Assembly (NCBI GenBank): GCA_910580075.1
Contig: CAJTVR010000049.1
Span: 1 to 35,572, forward strand
Reading direction: 5' to 3'
From: an uncultured Eubacterium sp.
GTDB taxonomy: Bacteria; Bacillota; Clostridia; Lachnospirales; Lachnospiraceae
Length of the DNA stretch: 35,572 nt
Within the stretch, counting starts at the first letter, position 1; each line of letters opens with the position of its first letter. Of the stretch, positions 7,852 through 15,624 are shown piece by piece. The notes below the pieces were generated by a model, which ran no database searches, was not told the DNA's origin, and was given only the letters and a program-made list of their open reading frames with translations. The translations under genes were made by a program, and so were the position numbers.

Positions 7852-8700
7852 CTATTTACTCTTAATCGCTCTGCCGTCACGTCTTCTGATGATCAGCTTA
7901 TTCGAAGCTTTCTTCTTCTTACGTGTCTTAAGACCAAGTGCCGGTTTGCCCCATGGTGTGCTCGGGCCTGGACGTCCGATTGGAGCACGTCCTTCACCAC
8001 CGCCGTGCGGATGGTCATTCGGGTTCATGGCAGATCCGCGTACTGTCGGGCGGATACCCATATGGCGCTTGCGTCCTGCTTTACCGATATTGATCAGGTT
8101 GTGATCTCCGTTTCCTACAACACCGATTGTAGCACGGCAGTTCAGAGGAATCATTCTCATTTCACCGGAAGGCAGTCTTAATGTTGCATATTTGCCTTCT
8201 TTTGCCATTAACTGAGCGCTTAAGCCGGCTGAACGTACTAACTGTCCGCCTTTTCCAGGATACATTTCAATATTGTGTACCTGAGTACCGACCGGAATAT
8301 TCTCCAGCGGCAGGCAGTTGCCGACTCTTACTTCTGCTTCCGGGCCGCTCATAACCTGCATGCCGTCTGTTAAACCAGCCGGTGCGATAATATATGCTTT
8401 CTGGCCGTCTGCATAATGAAGCAGTGCAATATTTGCAGACCTGTTCGGATCGTATTCGATACCAGCCACTTTTGCCGGAATACCGTCTTTTCTTCTTTTA
8501 AAATCAATAATTCTGTATTTACGTTTATTTCCACCGCCGTGATGTCTGACGGTAATTTTACCCTGATTATTACGTCCTGAATGTTTCTTTAATGGAGCTA
8601 ACAGAGTTTTTTCAGGAGTCTTTTTTGTGATCTCAGAGAAATCAGATCCAGTCATATGCCTTCTGGAAGGTGTATACGGCTTATAACTTTTAATTCCCAT
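7852..8700 (-). CDS. rplB: 50S ribosomal protein L2 (uL2)
   Basis: L2 is essential for subunit association and peptidyl-transferase assembly. The reading frame is open to 8745, but I place the start at 8700, where MGIKSYKPYTPSRR begins: it matches the family N-terminus and has an AAAGGGG Shine-Dalgarno sequence 8 nt upstream, giving about 282 residues. The C-terminal MNPNDHPHGGGEGRAPIGRP carries the conserved histidine region. A 141-nt gap separates it from rplW, unusually wide for this cluster. Confidence 0.97.
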   Translation of the reverse strand: MGIKSYKPYTPSRRHMTGSDFSEITKKTPEKTLLAPLKKHSGRNNQGKITVRHHGGGNKRKYRIIDFKRRKDGIPAKVAGIEYDPNRSANIALLHYADGQKAYIIAPAGLTDGMQVMSGPEAEVRVGNCLPLENIPVGTQVHNIEMYPGKGGQLVRSAGLSAQLMAKEGKYATLRLPSGEMRMIPLNCRATIGVVGNGDHNLINIGKAGRKRHMGIRPTVRGSAMNPNDHPHGGGEGRAPIGRPGPSTPWGKPALGLKTRKKKKASNKLIIRRRDGRAIKSK

Positions 8701-8841
8701 GGTTGTTTCCCCTTTCAATGCTTTCTTATCGTGCAAGCTGCACATATTTTACAGATTATCTGAATCCGTTTTCTATTCCGGCATCATTCTTTTTTATAAA
8801 CCTGACACCGGAGTTTTTAAAACCAGCGGATTTTCCTGATT

Positions 8842-9141
8842 TTACAGGCCGCTGAAAATTTCAATATCAGCACTGTCTTCTGTCAGTTTGACAATTGCTT
8901 TCTTTCTCTTCGCTGTTCTGCCTGTTACGGCTCCGCGTCTTTTTTTCTTGCCAGGAAGGTTCATTGTATAGACTTTCTGCACCTTTGTGCCTTCGAACAT
9001 TTTTTCCACGGCCTCTTTAATCATTGCTTTATTTGCTTCTGTATGGACATAGAAGGTGTACTTCTTGTCTGCCATCAGATTCATGCTTTTTTCTGTAACC
9101 ACAGGTCTGAGGATTACATCATAATACTGTACGTTTGCCAT
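8842..9141 (-). CDS. rplW: 50S ribosomal protein L23 (uL23)
   Basis: L23 lies at the exit-tunnel rim and binds trigger factor and SRP. The 99-residue protein has ILRPVVTEKSMNLMADKKYTF at the N-terminus (key part RPVVTEKS) and the YTMNLPGKKKRRG loop characteristic of the family. Its ATG overlaps the L4 stop by one base (TAATG), suggesting translational coupling. Confidence 0.98.
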   Translation of the reverse strand: MANVQYYDVILRPVVTEKSMNLMADKKYTFYVHTEANKAMIKEAVEKMFEGTKVQKVYTMNLPGKKKRRGAVTGRTAKRKKAIVKLTEDSADIEIFSGL

Positions 9142-9761
9142 TATGCATACACCTCCTCAATTGCTGCCACAGCATCCTTTGTCACAACCATTGTGTTGTA
9201 TTTCAGAATGTCGTATACGTTAATGGTATTAGTATAAGCTACTTTTACAGTCGGCAGATTTCTTGCAGATAATGTTACATTGCCGTCGTCGCCCTGAATC
9301 ACGATCAGTGCCTTTTCTGCGTTAAGCGCTTTCAAAACACCAGCCATTTTCTTTGTCTTGATTTCGTCAAGTTTCAGCTCATCTACTACGATAAATTTGT
9401 TTTCATTTACTCTGGAAGTAAGTGCTGATTTTAAAGCCAGCCTCTTTTCCTTTTTATTTAATTTGAAGGAATAATCTCTTGGTGCCGGTGCAAATACAAC
9501 GCCGCCGCCTTTCCACTGCGGAGATCTTGTAGAACCCTGTCTTGCGTGGCCTGTTCCTTTCTGCCTCCATGGCTTTCTGCCGCCGCCGCGGACTTCACCG
9601 CGTGTCTTGGCTTTCTGTGTGCCCTGACGTTTATTGGCAAGCTGCTGTAAAACTGCCATATGCACTAAATGTTCATTCACGTTTACACCGAAGATCGCAT
9701 CATTCAGTTCAATTGTGCCCACTTCGCTGCCTTCCATATTATAAACAGATACGTTAGCCAT
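9141..9761 (-). CDS. rplD: 50S ribosomal protein L4 (uL4)
   Basis: L4 reaches into the exit tunnel and, in gammaproteobacteria, also represses the S10 operon through its leader. The 206-residue protein has the long rRNA-binding loop with KTRGEVRGGGRKPWRQKGTG near residues 53-72, then GGGVVFAPAPRDYSFKLNKK. Whether it controls this operon through the structured S10 leader at 11014-11144 is an open question; the E. coli mechanism is not generally conserved in Firmicutes. Confidence 0.98.
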   Translation of the reverse strand: MANVSVYNMEGSEVGTIELNDAIFGVNVNEHLVHMAVLQQLANKRQGTQKAKTRGEVRGGGRKPWRQKGTGHARQGSTRSPQWKGGGVVFAPAPRDYSFKLNKKEKRLALKSALTSRVNENKFIVVDELKLDEIKTKKMAGVLKALNAEKALIVIQGDDGNVTLSARNLPTVKVAYTNTINVYDILKYNTMVVTKDAVAAIEEVYA

Positions 9762-9791
9762 CTGTGTAAGTCCTCCTTTCCTGATTATGCG

Positions 9792-10475
9792 CTATTTGTA
9801 TGACTTTACTGCTTCTTTGATCGTAATTAACGACTTCTTAGGTCCTGGTACAGAACCTTTTACCAGCAGCAGATTGTTCTCAGCGTCAACTCTGACAATT
9901 TCAAGATTCTGCACGGTAACCTGTACATGTCCCATATGACCAGGCATTCCTTTTCCCTTAAACACGCGGCTCGGTGAAGAACATGCTCCGTTTGAACCCT
10001 GGTGGCGGTGGAATTTAGAACCGTGAGTCATAGGTCCTCTGTGCTGGCCGTGTCTTTTAATAGCGCCCTGGAAACCTTTACCTTTGGAAATCGCAGTTGC
10101 ATCGACTTTATCGCCTTCTGCAAAAATATCTGCCTTGATTTCGTCTGCAAGTTTGTAATCTTCAGCATTATCAAACTTGAATTCTCTTACAAATCTCTTG
10201 CCAGAAACACCGGCTTTGTCGAAATGGCCTTTCTGAGCCTTTGTTACGCCGTGTCTGTTTCTGATTTCTTTATTTCCGTTTGCATCTTTGTTGATGATTT
10301 TATCTTTCTTGTCAACAAAGCCAACCTGTACTGCGCTGTATCCGTCGTTTTCGACTGTCTTAATCTGAGTCACATAACAAGGACCAGCCTGCAATACAGT
10401 AACCGGAGTCAGTTCTCCGTTTTCATTGAAGATTTGAGTCATTCCGACTTTTGTAGCTAAAATCGCTTTCTTCAT
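9792..10475 (-). CDS. rplC: 50S ribosomal protein L3 (uL3)
   Basis: L3 nucleates 50S assembly. The 227-residue protein begins MKKAILATKVGMTQIFNE and has SKGKGFQGAIKRHGQHRGPM, whose glutamine is the site methylated by PrmB in proteobacteria. The central part is longer than in E. coli by about 15 residues (the DKIINKDANGNKEIRNRHG segment). A good AGGAGG Shine-Dalgarno sequence precedes it. The 187-nt gap to rpsJ is the widest inside the operon. Confidence 0.98.
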   Translation of the reverse strand: MKKAILATKVGMTQIFNENGELTPVTVLQAGPCYVTQIKTVENDGYSAVQVGFVDKKDKIINKDANGNKEIRNRHGVTKAQKGHFDKAGVSGKRFVREFKFDNAEDYKLADEIKADIFAEGDKVDATAISKGKGFQGAIKRHGQHRGPMTHGSKFHRHQGSNGACSSPSRVFKGKGMPGHMGHVQVTVQNLEIVRVDAENNLLLVKGSVPGPKKSLITIKEAVKSYK

Positions 10476-10662
10476 TCTTTTACCTCCTGTTATCCTACAG
10501 CGGAACGCTAGTTTATGCGTTCATCCTAGAACAGTTAGTAACATAAGTGGAACACCGTCTTTCATCTGATGCAGCCAGGACAGCTGTCCGCTGCTTTACG
10601 GCGCTGCTTCTATGATAAAAACCCTTCAGGATTATTGCCTGTTTTAAGCTCTGCCATTCTGC
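10476..10662 (-). other. Wide structured spacer between rpsJ and rplC
   Basis: Most gaps in this cluster are below 60 nt; this one is 187 nt with no reading frame. On the minus strand there are a palindrome GGACAGCTGTCC, a 5-bp hairpin (AACGC with GCGTT), and an enclosing pairing of CTGTT with AACAG directly next to the rplC Shine-Dalgarno sequence. It could hold an r-protein binding site or an RNA processing site. I saw no intrinsic terminator with a proper T-tract in it. Confidence 0.45.
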
Positions 10663-10974
10663 TTATTTCATTTTGATATCGATATTTACACCAGCCGGCA
10701 GCTCTAATCTGGTTAACGCATCAACTGTCTTCTGTGTCGGTGCGATGATATCAATCAGTCTTTTATGAGTTCTCTGCTCAAACTGTTCACGGGAGTCTTT
10801 ATATTTGTGTACAGCTCTTAAAATTGTAACAACTTCCTTCTTTGTCGGAAGAGGTACAGGGCCGCTCACCTGTGCTCCGTTTTTCTTTACAGTTTCAATA
10901 ATTTTCTTTGCTGATGCATCGATCAGCTCATGATCATAAGCTTTGAGAATGATTCTCATTGTCTGACTTGCCAT
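10663..10974 (-). CDS. rpsJ: 30S ribosomal protein S10 (uS10, NusE)
   Basis: S10 acts in the 30S head and as NusE in transcription antitermination with NusB. The 103-residue protein has IRIILKAYDHELIDAS-like sequence (here MRIILKAYDHELIDASAKK), GPVPLPTKKEVVTILR and EQRTHKRLIDIIAPT, all diagnostic. An AGGAGG-like Shine-Dalgarno sequence is 12 nt upstream, followed by a run of T. It is the first gene of the ribosomal operon, after a leader of about 255 nt. Confidence 0.98.
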   Translation of the reverse strand: MASQTMRIILKAYDHELIDASAKKIIETVKKNGAQVSGPVPLPTKKEVVTILRAVHKYKDSREQFEQRTHKRLIDIIAPTQKTVDALTRLELPAGVNIDIKMK

Positions 10975-11013
10975 AAAAAAAGTCGCCTCCTTATTCGCAC
11001 TTATTATTCAGTA

Positions 11014-11144
11014 CGACAAGCGGTGACTGTACACGAACCCGTGTGTGTCCTGTTTCGGAATTCTTCCCATTATTCTGACCCACACCATATTTCTGTTTCA
11101 CTTTCTTCATAAAACAGATATTCTAATAGTACAGTGACTTGTCG
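11014..11144 (-). ncRNA. Candidate structured cis-regulatory leader of the S10 operon
   Basis: The transcript between the promoter and rpsJ can form a three-way junction. P1 pairs 11129-11144 with 11014-11032 (CGACAAG with CTTGTCG, and ACTGTAC with GTACAGT, separated by a small internal loop). P2 is a hairpin at 11087-11121 (CTGTTT with AAACAG, extended by ATAT pairs). P3 is a hairpin at 11041-11085 (GTGTGGGTC with GACACACAC, one mismatch, with an inner GGAA/TTCC stem). The long-range P1 is unlikely by chance. A ribosomal-protein leader is the natural interpretation; the ligand is unknown. Confidence 0.55.
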
Positions 11145-11236
11145 CCAGTTTCCTAACTTGACATTCGCTCCACGGAAAACCTGCCACAGAGGGCAGCAAC
11201 CTCACGCTTCATAGCTATCATGTCACAGCAATATGC

Positions 11237-11265
11237 ATTATATCCGATAAATGGCTGAATTGCAA
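11237..11265 (-). promoter_or_regulatory. Sigma-A promoter of the S10-spc operon
   Basis: On the minus strand TTGCAA (11260-11265) and TATAAT (11237-11242) are separated by exactly 17 nt. Transcription would start near 11230, giving a leader of about 255 nt before rpsJ. It lies between the rpsJ leader and the upstream operon that ends at 11375. No strong terminator separates that operon from this promoter, so some read-through is possible. Confidence 0.85.
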
Positions 11266-11374
11266 GATTTTTCGAAAAATTTGTGTATTTTTTTTCGTAC
11301 AATCCGGGTTTGAGTCCTGGAAAATAAAACGCTGCTCTTATTCCGATGCAGATACATCGCTTCTGCACAGATAA

Positions 11375-11935
11375 TTATGCAATAATAAGCATTACTATAG
11401 CAGACAATACAACAAGAACTGTATATTTTGCAGCAATACTGAATAAATATATCTTTATCGTCCCTGTCTCTGCCACTTCGATGATCTGCCTTACATAATC
11501 TTTTACTAAGATACTGGAATCAGTTATTAAACCTCTTTGCTGCAAAATATACATATATTTATCCACCGCTTCACTGACGTTTCCATTACTATATGTATCA
11601 ACAAAAACTGACTGATAGAAAACAGCGTTTCCACTATACCTGCAATACTTTTTGTAACACATCCTTTTTATAAAGCTCACTCTGTTTAAAAAAGGAAAAA
11701 AGGCAAGCAGCTCTATTAATATTCCTATACAGACTGCTATGATGAAAGCCGTCTGGAATGTTTTTCCCATGCCCTGCAGACCATCCAGTTTAACTGTCAT
11801 GCCTAATACCGCAACCCACACTGCAAACAGCCCTGCATGTTTTGCTTCTGCAAATTTTAACCATTCCGAAACATCCTGATATATTTTTTCAACTTCCCCT
11901 AAGACCAGACAGTCATTATTCGTCACTTTATTCAT
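11375..11935 (-). CDS. Small membrane protein resembling Pycsar transmembrane effectors (PycTM/DUF5706-like)
   Basis: About 187 residues. An N-terminal amphipathic part with WLKFAEAKHAG is followed by two hydrophobic segments (roughly residues 35-50 and 62-82), a soluble middle, and a C-terminal membrane segment ending LSAIVMLIIA. This layout, the AEAKHA motif before the first membrane segment and a Lys before the last one, recalls the effector family that depolarises membranes on binding a cyclic nucleotide in Pycsar. It follows the cyclase-like gene by only a few nt, so the two are probably co-translated. The start is uncertain: the ATG at 11935 has GGGAGGA only one base upstream, a GTG at 11926 has better spacing, and a TTG at 11944 is also in frame. 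Assignment is by pattern, not by a database match. Confidence 0.55.
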   Translation of the reverse strand: MNKVTNNDCLVLGEVEKIYQDVSEWLKFAEAKHAGLFAVWVAVLGMTVKLDGLQGMGKTFQTAFIIAVCIGILIELLAFFPFLNRVSFIKRMCYKKYCRYSGNAVFYQSVFVDTYSNGNVSEAVDKYMYILQQRGLITDSSILVKDYVRQIIEVAETGTIKIYLFSIAAKYTVLVVLSAIVMLIIA

Positions 11936-11946
11936 TCCTCCCAAAT

Positions 11947-13401
11947 TTATATGCCGTCATGCTTCTCCACTGTCCATTTTCGCAGACGCATTGCCATGTT
12001 TATATTTTCTTCAAAATTATCCACTGATTTTTGTGTACTTTTCTGTATCTCCTCAAATTCATAGAAGTTCCAATCATTTCTTTCATCGATCTCTTCACAT
12101 TCCCCATCAAAATCAGCCATTACAATAAGCCCGCATGCATTACTTTTCTCATAATAATAGGTTGCAACCGGAACCGGATATTCTTCTACTTTAATCTTAA
12201 TATTATATTTGTCTTTATATCCCTCCTCACATATACTTTTCCAGTTTCTCATTCCCAAACCATACGTTCTTTTGATACACCCAAATTCGTACCCTCTGTC
12301 TGCATCTTCATGTATCAAGATTCTGTTATCTTTGTCAAAAATTAAACATGCTATATGAAATTCTTGTTTTCTATCAATATTATTTGGTACGATTTCAATG
12401 TCTGAAGTATTTTTCAATTTCTTATATAATTTCTCTGCCTCTCCTTTTTTATGTACATTTTCCAGTATTCTGTCTATGCGGTCTATCTCAAAACGCTTAT
12501 CTTTAAAAAAATTTTCTACTCCTGCTTCCTTCACATTCGAATAGATATCCAGATCAAGCTCGTCATACTCCAAAACATCCATAAAATGTTCAAATGACTG
12601 GTGAAACATTACCAAGGGTACTTTTCTATTCCTCCATACACCTTTCATAGCTGCAAATGCAGTTATTTTAAAATTCGCCCTGACAATTTTAGCCTCATCT
12701 TCATCTTCTTTTGCCTTTTTCCAAATCAGCCATGCTAACAATGGTGAAATTATTATTTTATTCTTCACTGCATATTTTGATATTCTAAACCCCTCATCTA
12801 TTTCCTTCCCGAGAAAGTCGATGCGCTTATCACTAAACGTAGTTGTTACCGGGCAGTAAATAATGTTAGAAGCCTTTGCGTCTGCTCCGCGGTAACACTC
12901 TGCCAGCCAGGCGGCAGCTTTTATTCCTAATGAGGAAGTAATTACTTTCCCGACATCCTGGCAGTGTTCTGCACAGCATATTCCTTCCTGCGCATCTTTT
13001 TGAACCGTTTCTGCAATATTTGCCATCAGTTTATCAAGTGCCTTTGCAGCACTTGTAATCTGTGTATATAACTGGCCAAGTTCTTTTATCTGCACATAAA
13101 CCAGCACTTCGTCGCCAATCAGTTTCCATAGTTTCCTTACACAGACTGCATCATCTGCATCATTTGGCGTTTTATAATTTTCTATCCCTAAATTTTCCAA
13201 AACCTGTCCGTAAAAACAGGTAAACACACTTGACCACAAAGACGGATGTTCCGCTTTAAAAGATGTGGAATTTACCAGATCAAAAGAAAAAAACAAGAAA
13301 ACCCCGCTTTCCGAAGCCTGATTTTCCTGCTTTTTTTCAATTGAACTTTCTAAAATATTAAAAATACTCTTGCCTAAGTCTTGAAGTAATGGTGTTACCA
13401 T
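11947..13401 (-). CDS. Class III nucleotide-cyclase-like protein with C-terminal Nudix-like domain
   Basis: 484 residues. Residues 34-225 look like a class III cyclase domain: FFSFDLVNSTSF (Asp41, first metal site), LIGDEVLVYV (Asp97, second metal site) and DFLGKEIDEGFRIS (195-208), where Arg206 fits the transition-state Arg but the usual Asn is Asp. Residues 347-455 resemble a Nudix fold (FHIACLIFDKDNRILIHED, then a helix with ICEEGYKDKYNI), but the REuxEE box is degraded, so it may bind rather than cleave nucleotides. Its ATG overlaps the protease stop by 7 nt, and the membrane protein follows directly. By analogy with Pycsar it may make a cyclic pyrimidine nucleotide; substrate and role are inferred. 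The gene is visibly AT-richer than the ribosomal block, consistent with horizontal transfer. Confidence 0.55.
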   Translation of the reverse strand: MVTPLLQDLGKSIFNILESSIEKKQENQASESGVFLFFSFDLVNSTSFKAEHPSLWSSVFTCFYGQVLENLGIENYKTPNDADDAVCVRKLWKLIGDEVLVYVQIKELGQLYTQITSAAKALDKLMANIAETVQKDAQEGICCAEHCQDVGKVITSSLGIKAAAWLAECYRGADAKASNIIYCPVTTTFSDKRIDFLGKEIDEGFRISKYAVKNKIIISPLLAWLIWKKAKEDEDEAKIVRANFKITAFAAMKGVWRNRKVPLVMFHQSFEHFMDVLEYDELDLDIYSNVKEAGVENFFKDKRFEIDRIDRILENVHKKGEAEKLYKKLKNTSDIEIVPNNIDRKQEFHIACLIFDKDNRILIHEDADRGYEFGCIKRTYGLGMRNWKSICEEGYKDKYNIKIKVEEYPVPVATYYYEKSNACGLIVMADFDGECEEIDERNDWNFYEFEEIQKSTQKSVDNFEENINMAMRLRKWTVEKHDGI

Positions 13402-13910
13402 AAGCCCAATACGTTTCCTCTCACAGTAGCCGCCTGAACTGAAACTTTAAAATAATTCGCGACTTTTGTTATATTTATCTTATTTTCACTCATATTCTCC
13501 CAGCATTTACTTATAAATTCATCCTCAGGCATTAAAAAAACAGCAGCAAACTCATTTGCTTCATATTCCTGCCTGGTCTTTGTCATATCCCGCTGACACA
13601 CAGAATGTTCCTTCAGTTTTCCATCTTTTTCTAATAAATGCAAAAAAAGATGTCCCAGTTCGTGTGAAATAGAAAACAATATCCTTGTTTCGGGCCGGTC
13701 ACTAAGATAGTTTATACAAAACCTATATTCATCCAGAGTAACTATCTGTGCATCTACAGCCAGCTCATCACTTGTTTGCGGAATACAGTTTCCTGAAAGC
13801 TTTTCTTCTATAGCCTGACACAGCGTGTGTAAAGATATAGGAATATTTAATGAGAGGCTGTTTCTAACATAATCTGCAACTAAATCAATATTTTTATCGA
13901 TTCCCATCAT
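13395..13910 (-). CDS. ImmA/IrrE-family metallopeptidase
   Basis: 171 residues with the zinc-peptidase motif HELGH at residues 83-87 and the downstream EANEFAAVFLMP (117-128), which supplies the third ligand. Together these define the M78/COG2856 family. Relatives cut or unfold repressors (ImmA on ImmR, IrrE on DdrO) and occur as sensors in mobile elements and defence loci. Here no XRE repressor is adjacent; the gene heads a three-gene operon and its stop overlaps the start of the cyclase-like gene (ATGGTAA), implying coupled translation. A GGAGG lies 5 nt before the first of two tandem ATGs; the second may be used. Family is sure, role in this operon is inferred. Confidence 0.85.
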   Translation of the reverse strand: MMGIDKNIDLVADYVRNSLSLNIPISLHTLCQAIEEKLSGNCIPQTSDELAVDAQIVTLDEYRFCINYLSDRPETRILFSISHELGHLFLHLLEKDGKLKEHSVCQRDMTKTRQEYEANEFAAVFLMPEDEFISKCWENMSENKINITKVANYFKVSVQAATVRGNVLGLW

Positions 13911-13938
13911 GAATTCCTCCCTTTAAATTATTTTGTAT

Positions 13939-13968
13939 ATGTTATCACACTTTTATTCTTTTTGTCAA
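13939..13968 (-). promoter_or_regulatory. Promoter of the protease-cyclase-membrane protein operon
   Basis: On the minus strand a perfect TTGACA (13963-13968) is followed after 18 nt by TAACAT (13939-13944). The short leader (about 20 nt) contains AGGGAGG before the ATG. The consensus -35 suggests expression without an activator. Confidence 0.6.
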
Positions 13969-14121
13969 TATTTCCACAGTTTTTCAGGTCGATTAGTATA
14001 TTATACACAATTTCTTTCTCATCTGCCAGCAGAATAGCAAAAATATATTCAAATAAACTAACTCTTTTTTTCATTTTTTGCCATATATATTTCAGAAATA
14101 CTGTGTAATGATTAAATCTTC

Positions 14122-14150
14122 TTGACACTCTCCTGCACCGCATTTATGAT
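14122..14150 (+). promoter_or_regulatory. Promoter of the RlmI-like methyltransferase gene
   Basis: TTGACA (14122-14127) and TATGAT (14145-14150) are 17 nt apart. Transcription would begin near 14157, leaving a leader of about 100 nt before the start at 14259. Confidence 0.75.
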
Positions 14151-14258
14151 GATAAACAGAAACTTTAAACAGCAGTTTTGCCAGACCTTACCCTTATGGT
14201 TTCCAGTCAGGCAGATTTGCTGTACGAAATACAAAATTTTCTTGACAAGGAGATACAA

Positions 14259-15119
14259 ATGTGGATAGCAGATAAATGGAAGGATTATGAAGTCATTGAC
14301 TGTTCCAGCGGTGAAAAACTGGAACGCTGGGGGCATTATGTGCTGCTGCGTCCAGATCCGCAGGTCATCTGGAATACACCAAAAACAGACCGGCTCTGGA
14401 AGCAGCTGAATGCCCATTATCACAGAAGCACAAAAGGCGGCGGGGAATGGGAGTTTTTCGACCTACCAGACCAGTGGGCCGTCCGCTACGGCGCACTGAC
14501 ATTTCATTTAAAACCGTTCAGCTTTAAACATACCGGGCTTTTTCCCGAACAGGCCGTAAACTGGGACTGGATTACAGATAAAATCAAAAATGCGGGTTAT
14601 CCGGTAAAAGTATTAAACCTGTTTGCCTATACCGGCGGTGCCACTCTTGCAGCTGCAAAAGCCGGAGCAGAAGTCACGCACGTGGACGCTTCCAAAGGAA
14701 TGGTAACCTGGGCAAAAGAAAATGCAGCTGCCTCAGGGCTTGCAGACGCGCCAGTCCGCTGGCTGACAGACGACTGCATGAAATTTACAGAGCGTGAAAT
14801 CCGCCGCGGCAGGACTTACGATGCAGTCATCATGGATCCCCCGTCTTACGGCCGCGGCCCAAAAGGAGAAATCTGGAAAATAGAAGACGCCATTTTTCCG
14901 CTGATTCAGGCATGCACACGCATACTGAGCCGGAAACCTCTGTTTTTTCTGATTAATTCTTATACGACCGGGCTGCAGCCGGCAGTACTGGCCTATATGC
15001 TTGGCACTGCTATGAAAAAATACGGCGGCATAACCGATGCACAGGAAATCGGCCTGCCTGTATCATCCACCGGACTGATACTCCCATGCGGCGCATCCGG
15101 ACGCTGGGAAGCAGACTGA
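14259..15119 (+). CDS. Class I SAM-dependent methyltransferase, RlmI-like (COG1092)
   Basis: 286 residues. The frame is open from 14178, but MWIADKWKDYEVID at 14259 has AAGGAG six nt upstream and matches where such proteins begin. The SAM-binding motif I is LFAYTGGATLAAAKAGA (near residue 127) followed by VDASKGMVTWAKEN, and motif IV is DPPSYGRGPKGE (near residue 196). This set, with the DPPSYGR variant of DPPx, is typical of 23S rRNA cytosine-5 methyltransferases of the RlmI group, although the PUA domain of RlmI is absent. It appears to be a single-gene unit. The exact rRNA base is not predictable. Confidence 0.85.
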   Translation: MWIADKWKDYEVIDCSSGEKLERWGHYVLLRPDPQVIWNTPKTDRLWKQLNAHYHRSTKGGGEWEFFDLPDQWAVRYGALTFHLKPFSFKHTGLFPEQAVNWDWITDKIKNAGYPVKVLNLFAYTGGATLAAAKAGAEVTHVDASKGMVTWAKENAAASGLADAPVRWLTDDCMKFTEREIRRGRTYDAVIMDPPSYGRGPKGEIWKIEDAIFPLIQACTRILSRKPLFFLINSYTTGLQPAVLAYMLGTAMKKYGGITDAQEIGLPVSSTGLILPCGASGRWEAD

Positions 15120-15624
15120 ATGCACGAAATTATTTAATCACTGGCAGTGAAAGACGCTCAGAGAGCAGGATTTTTGAACACTCAGATTTATCACCTCAGA
15201 AATCTCCTCTCTCTGACATGCCCCTGTAAATTCTTCATGAAGACGTTAATGCTGCAAATACAGCTGAAAGTATGGCAAATAAAAACCACATATACTGTTC
15301 CTTCCTTCCCGCAATTCTTTTTCTTCCATTATAATAGTTTTAGCTTGTATTGCCAGTCTTTTATACTTTTTTAAATCAGACAGGATATGCGGCTGCATTG
15401 TTACGGCTGAACCCCGGCTGAACCATGCCCCTTGCTTTACTTCGCCATGAAAACCATATTGCATCATCTATTCCATAGTGGTATGATAGGTTAACAGTTC
15501 AGACAGATGTTTCGTCATGGCAATTCGTCCCAGCAAAAGTTTGCAGAAAAAAGGCATATGGGGGAACTGCCGTTTTTCTCCGCTGTCTGCAGCTGAAAAA
15601 ATGGAAAGGACTTAATGTTTATTT
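15120..15624. other. Intergenic region, mostly featureless apart from one promoter
   Basis: A 505-nt gap with no supported gene. A 73-codon frame on the minus strand (15246-15467) has no good Shine-Dalgarno sequence and no recognisable composition. The only clear signal is the plus-strand promoter at 15459-15487. Confidence 0.6.
15459..15487 (+). promoter_or_regulatory. Promoter upstream of the TraX-family gene
   Basis: TTGCAT (15459-15464) and TATGAT (15482-15487) are separated by 17 nt, facing the membrane-protein gene about 130 nt downstream. Confidence 0.6.

Larger units (their letters stand above)
13911..14258. other. Intergenic region with two divergent promoters
   Basis: This AT-rich gap separates the minus-strand protease operon from the plus-strand methyltransferase gene. 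It holds the promoter at 13939-13968 (minus) and the one at 14122-14150 (plus). Short open frames in it lack plausible starts and I do not support them. Confidence 0.7.

Noticed and set aside
11153..11368. A minus-strand frame, or a 19-codon uORF, in the S10 leader region
   Set aside because: It spans the S10 promoter, and the short ATG frame lacks a Shine-Dalgarno sequence; a structured RNA explains the leader better.
15246..15467. A 73-codon minus-strand frame between the methyltransferase and TraX-family genes
   Set aside because: No good ribosome-binding site or recognisable pattern, and its 5' end overlaps the plus-strand promoter of the TraX-family gene.
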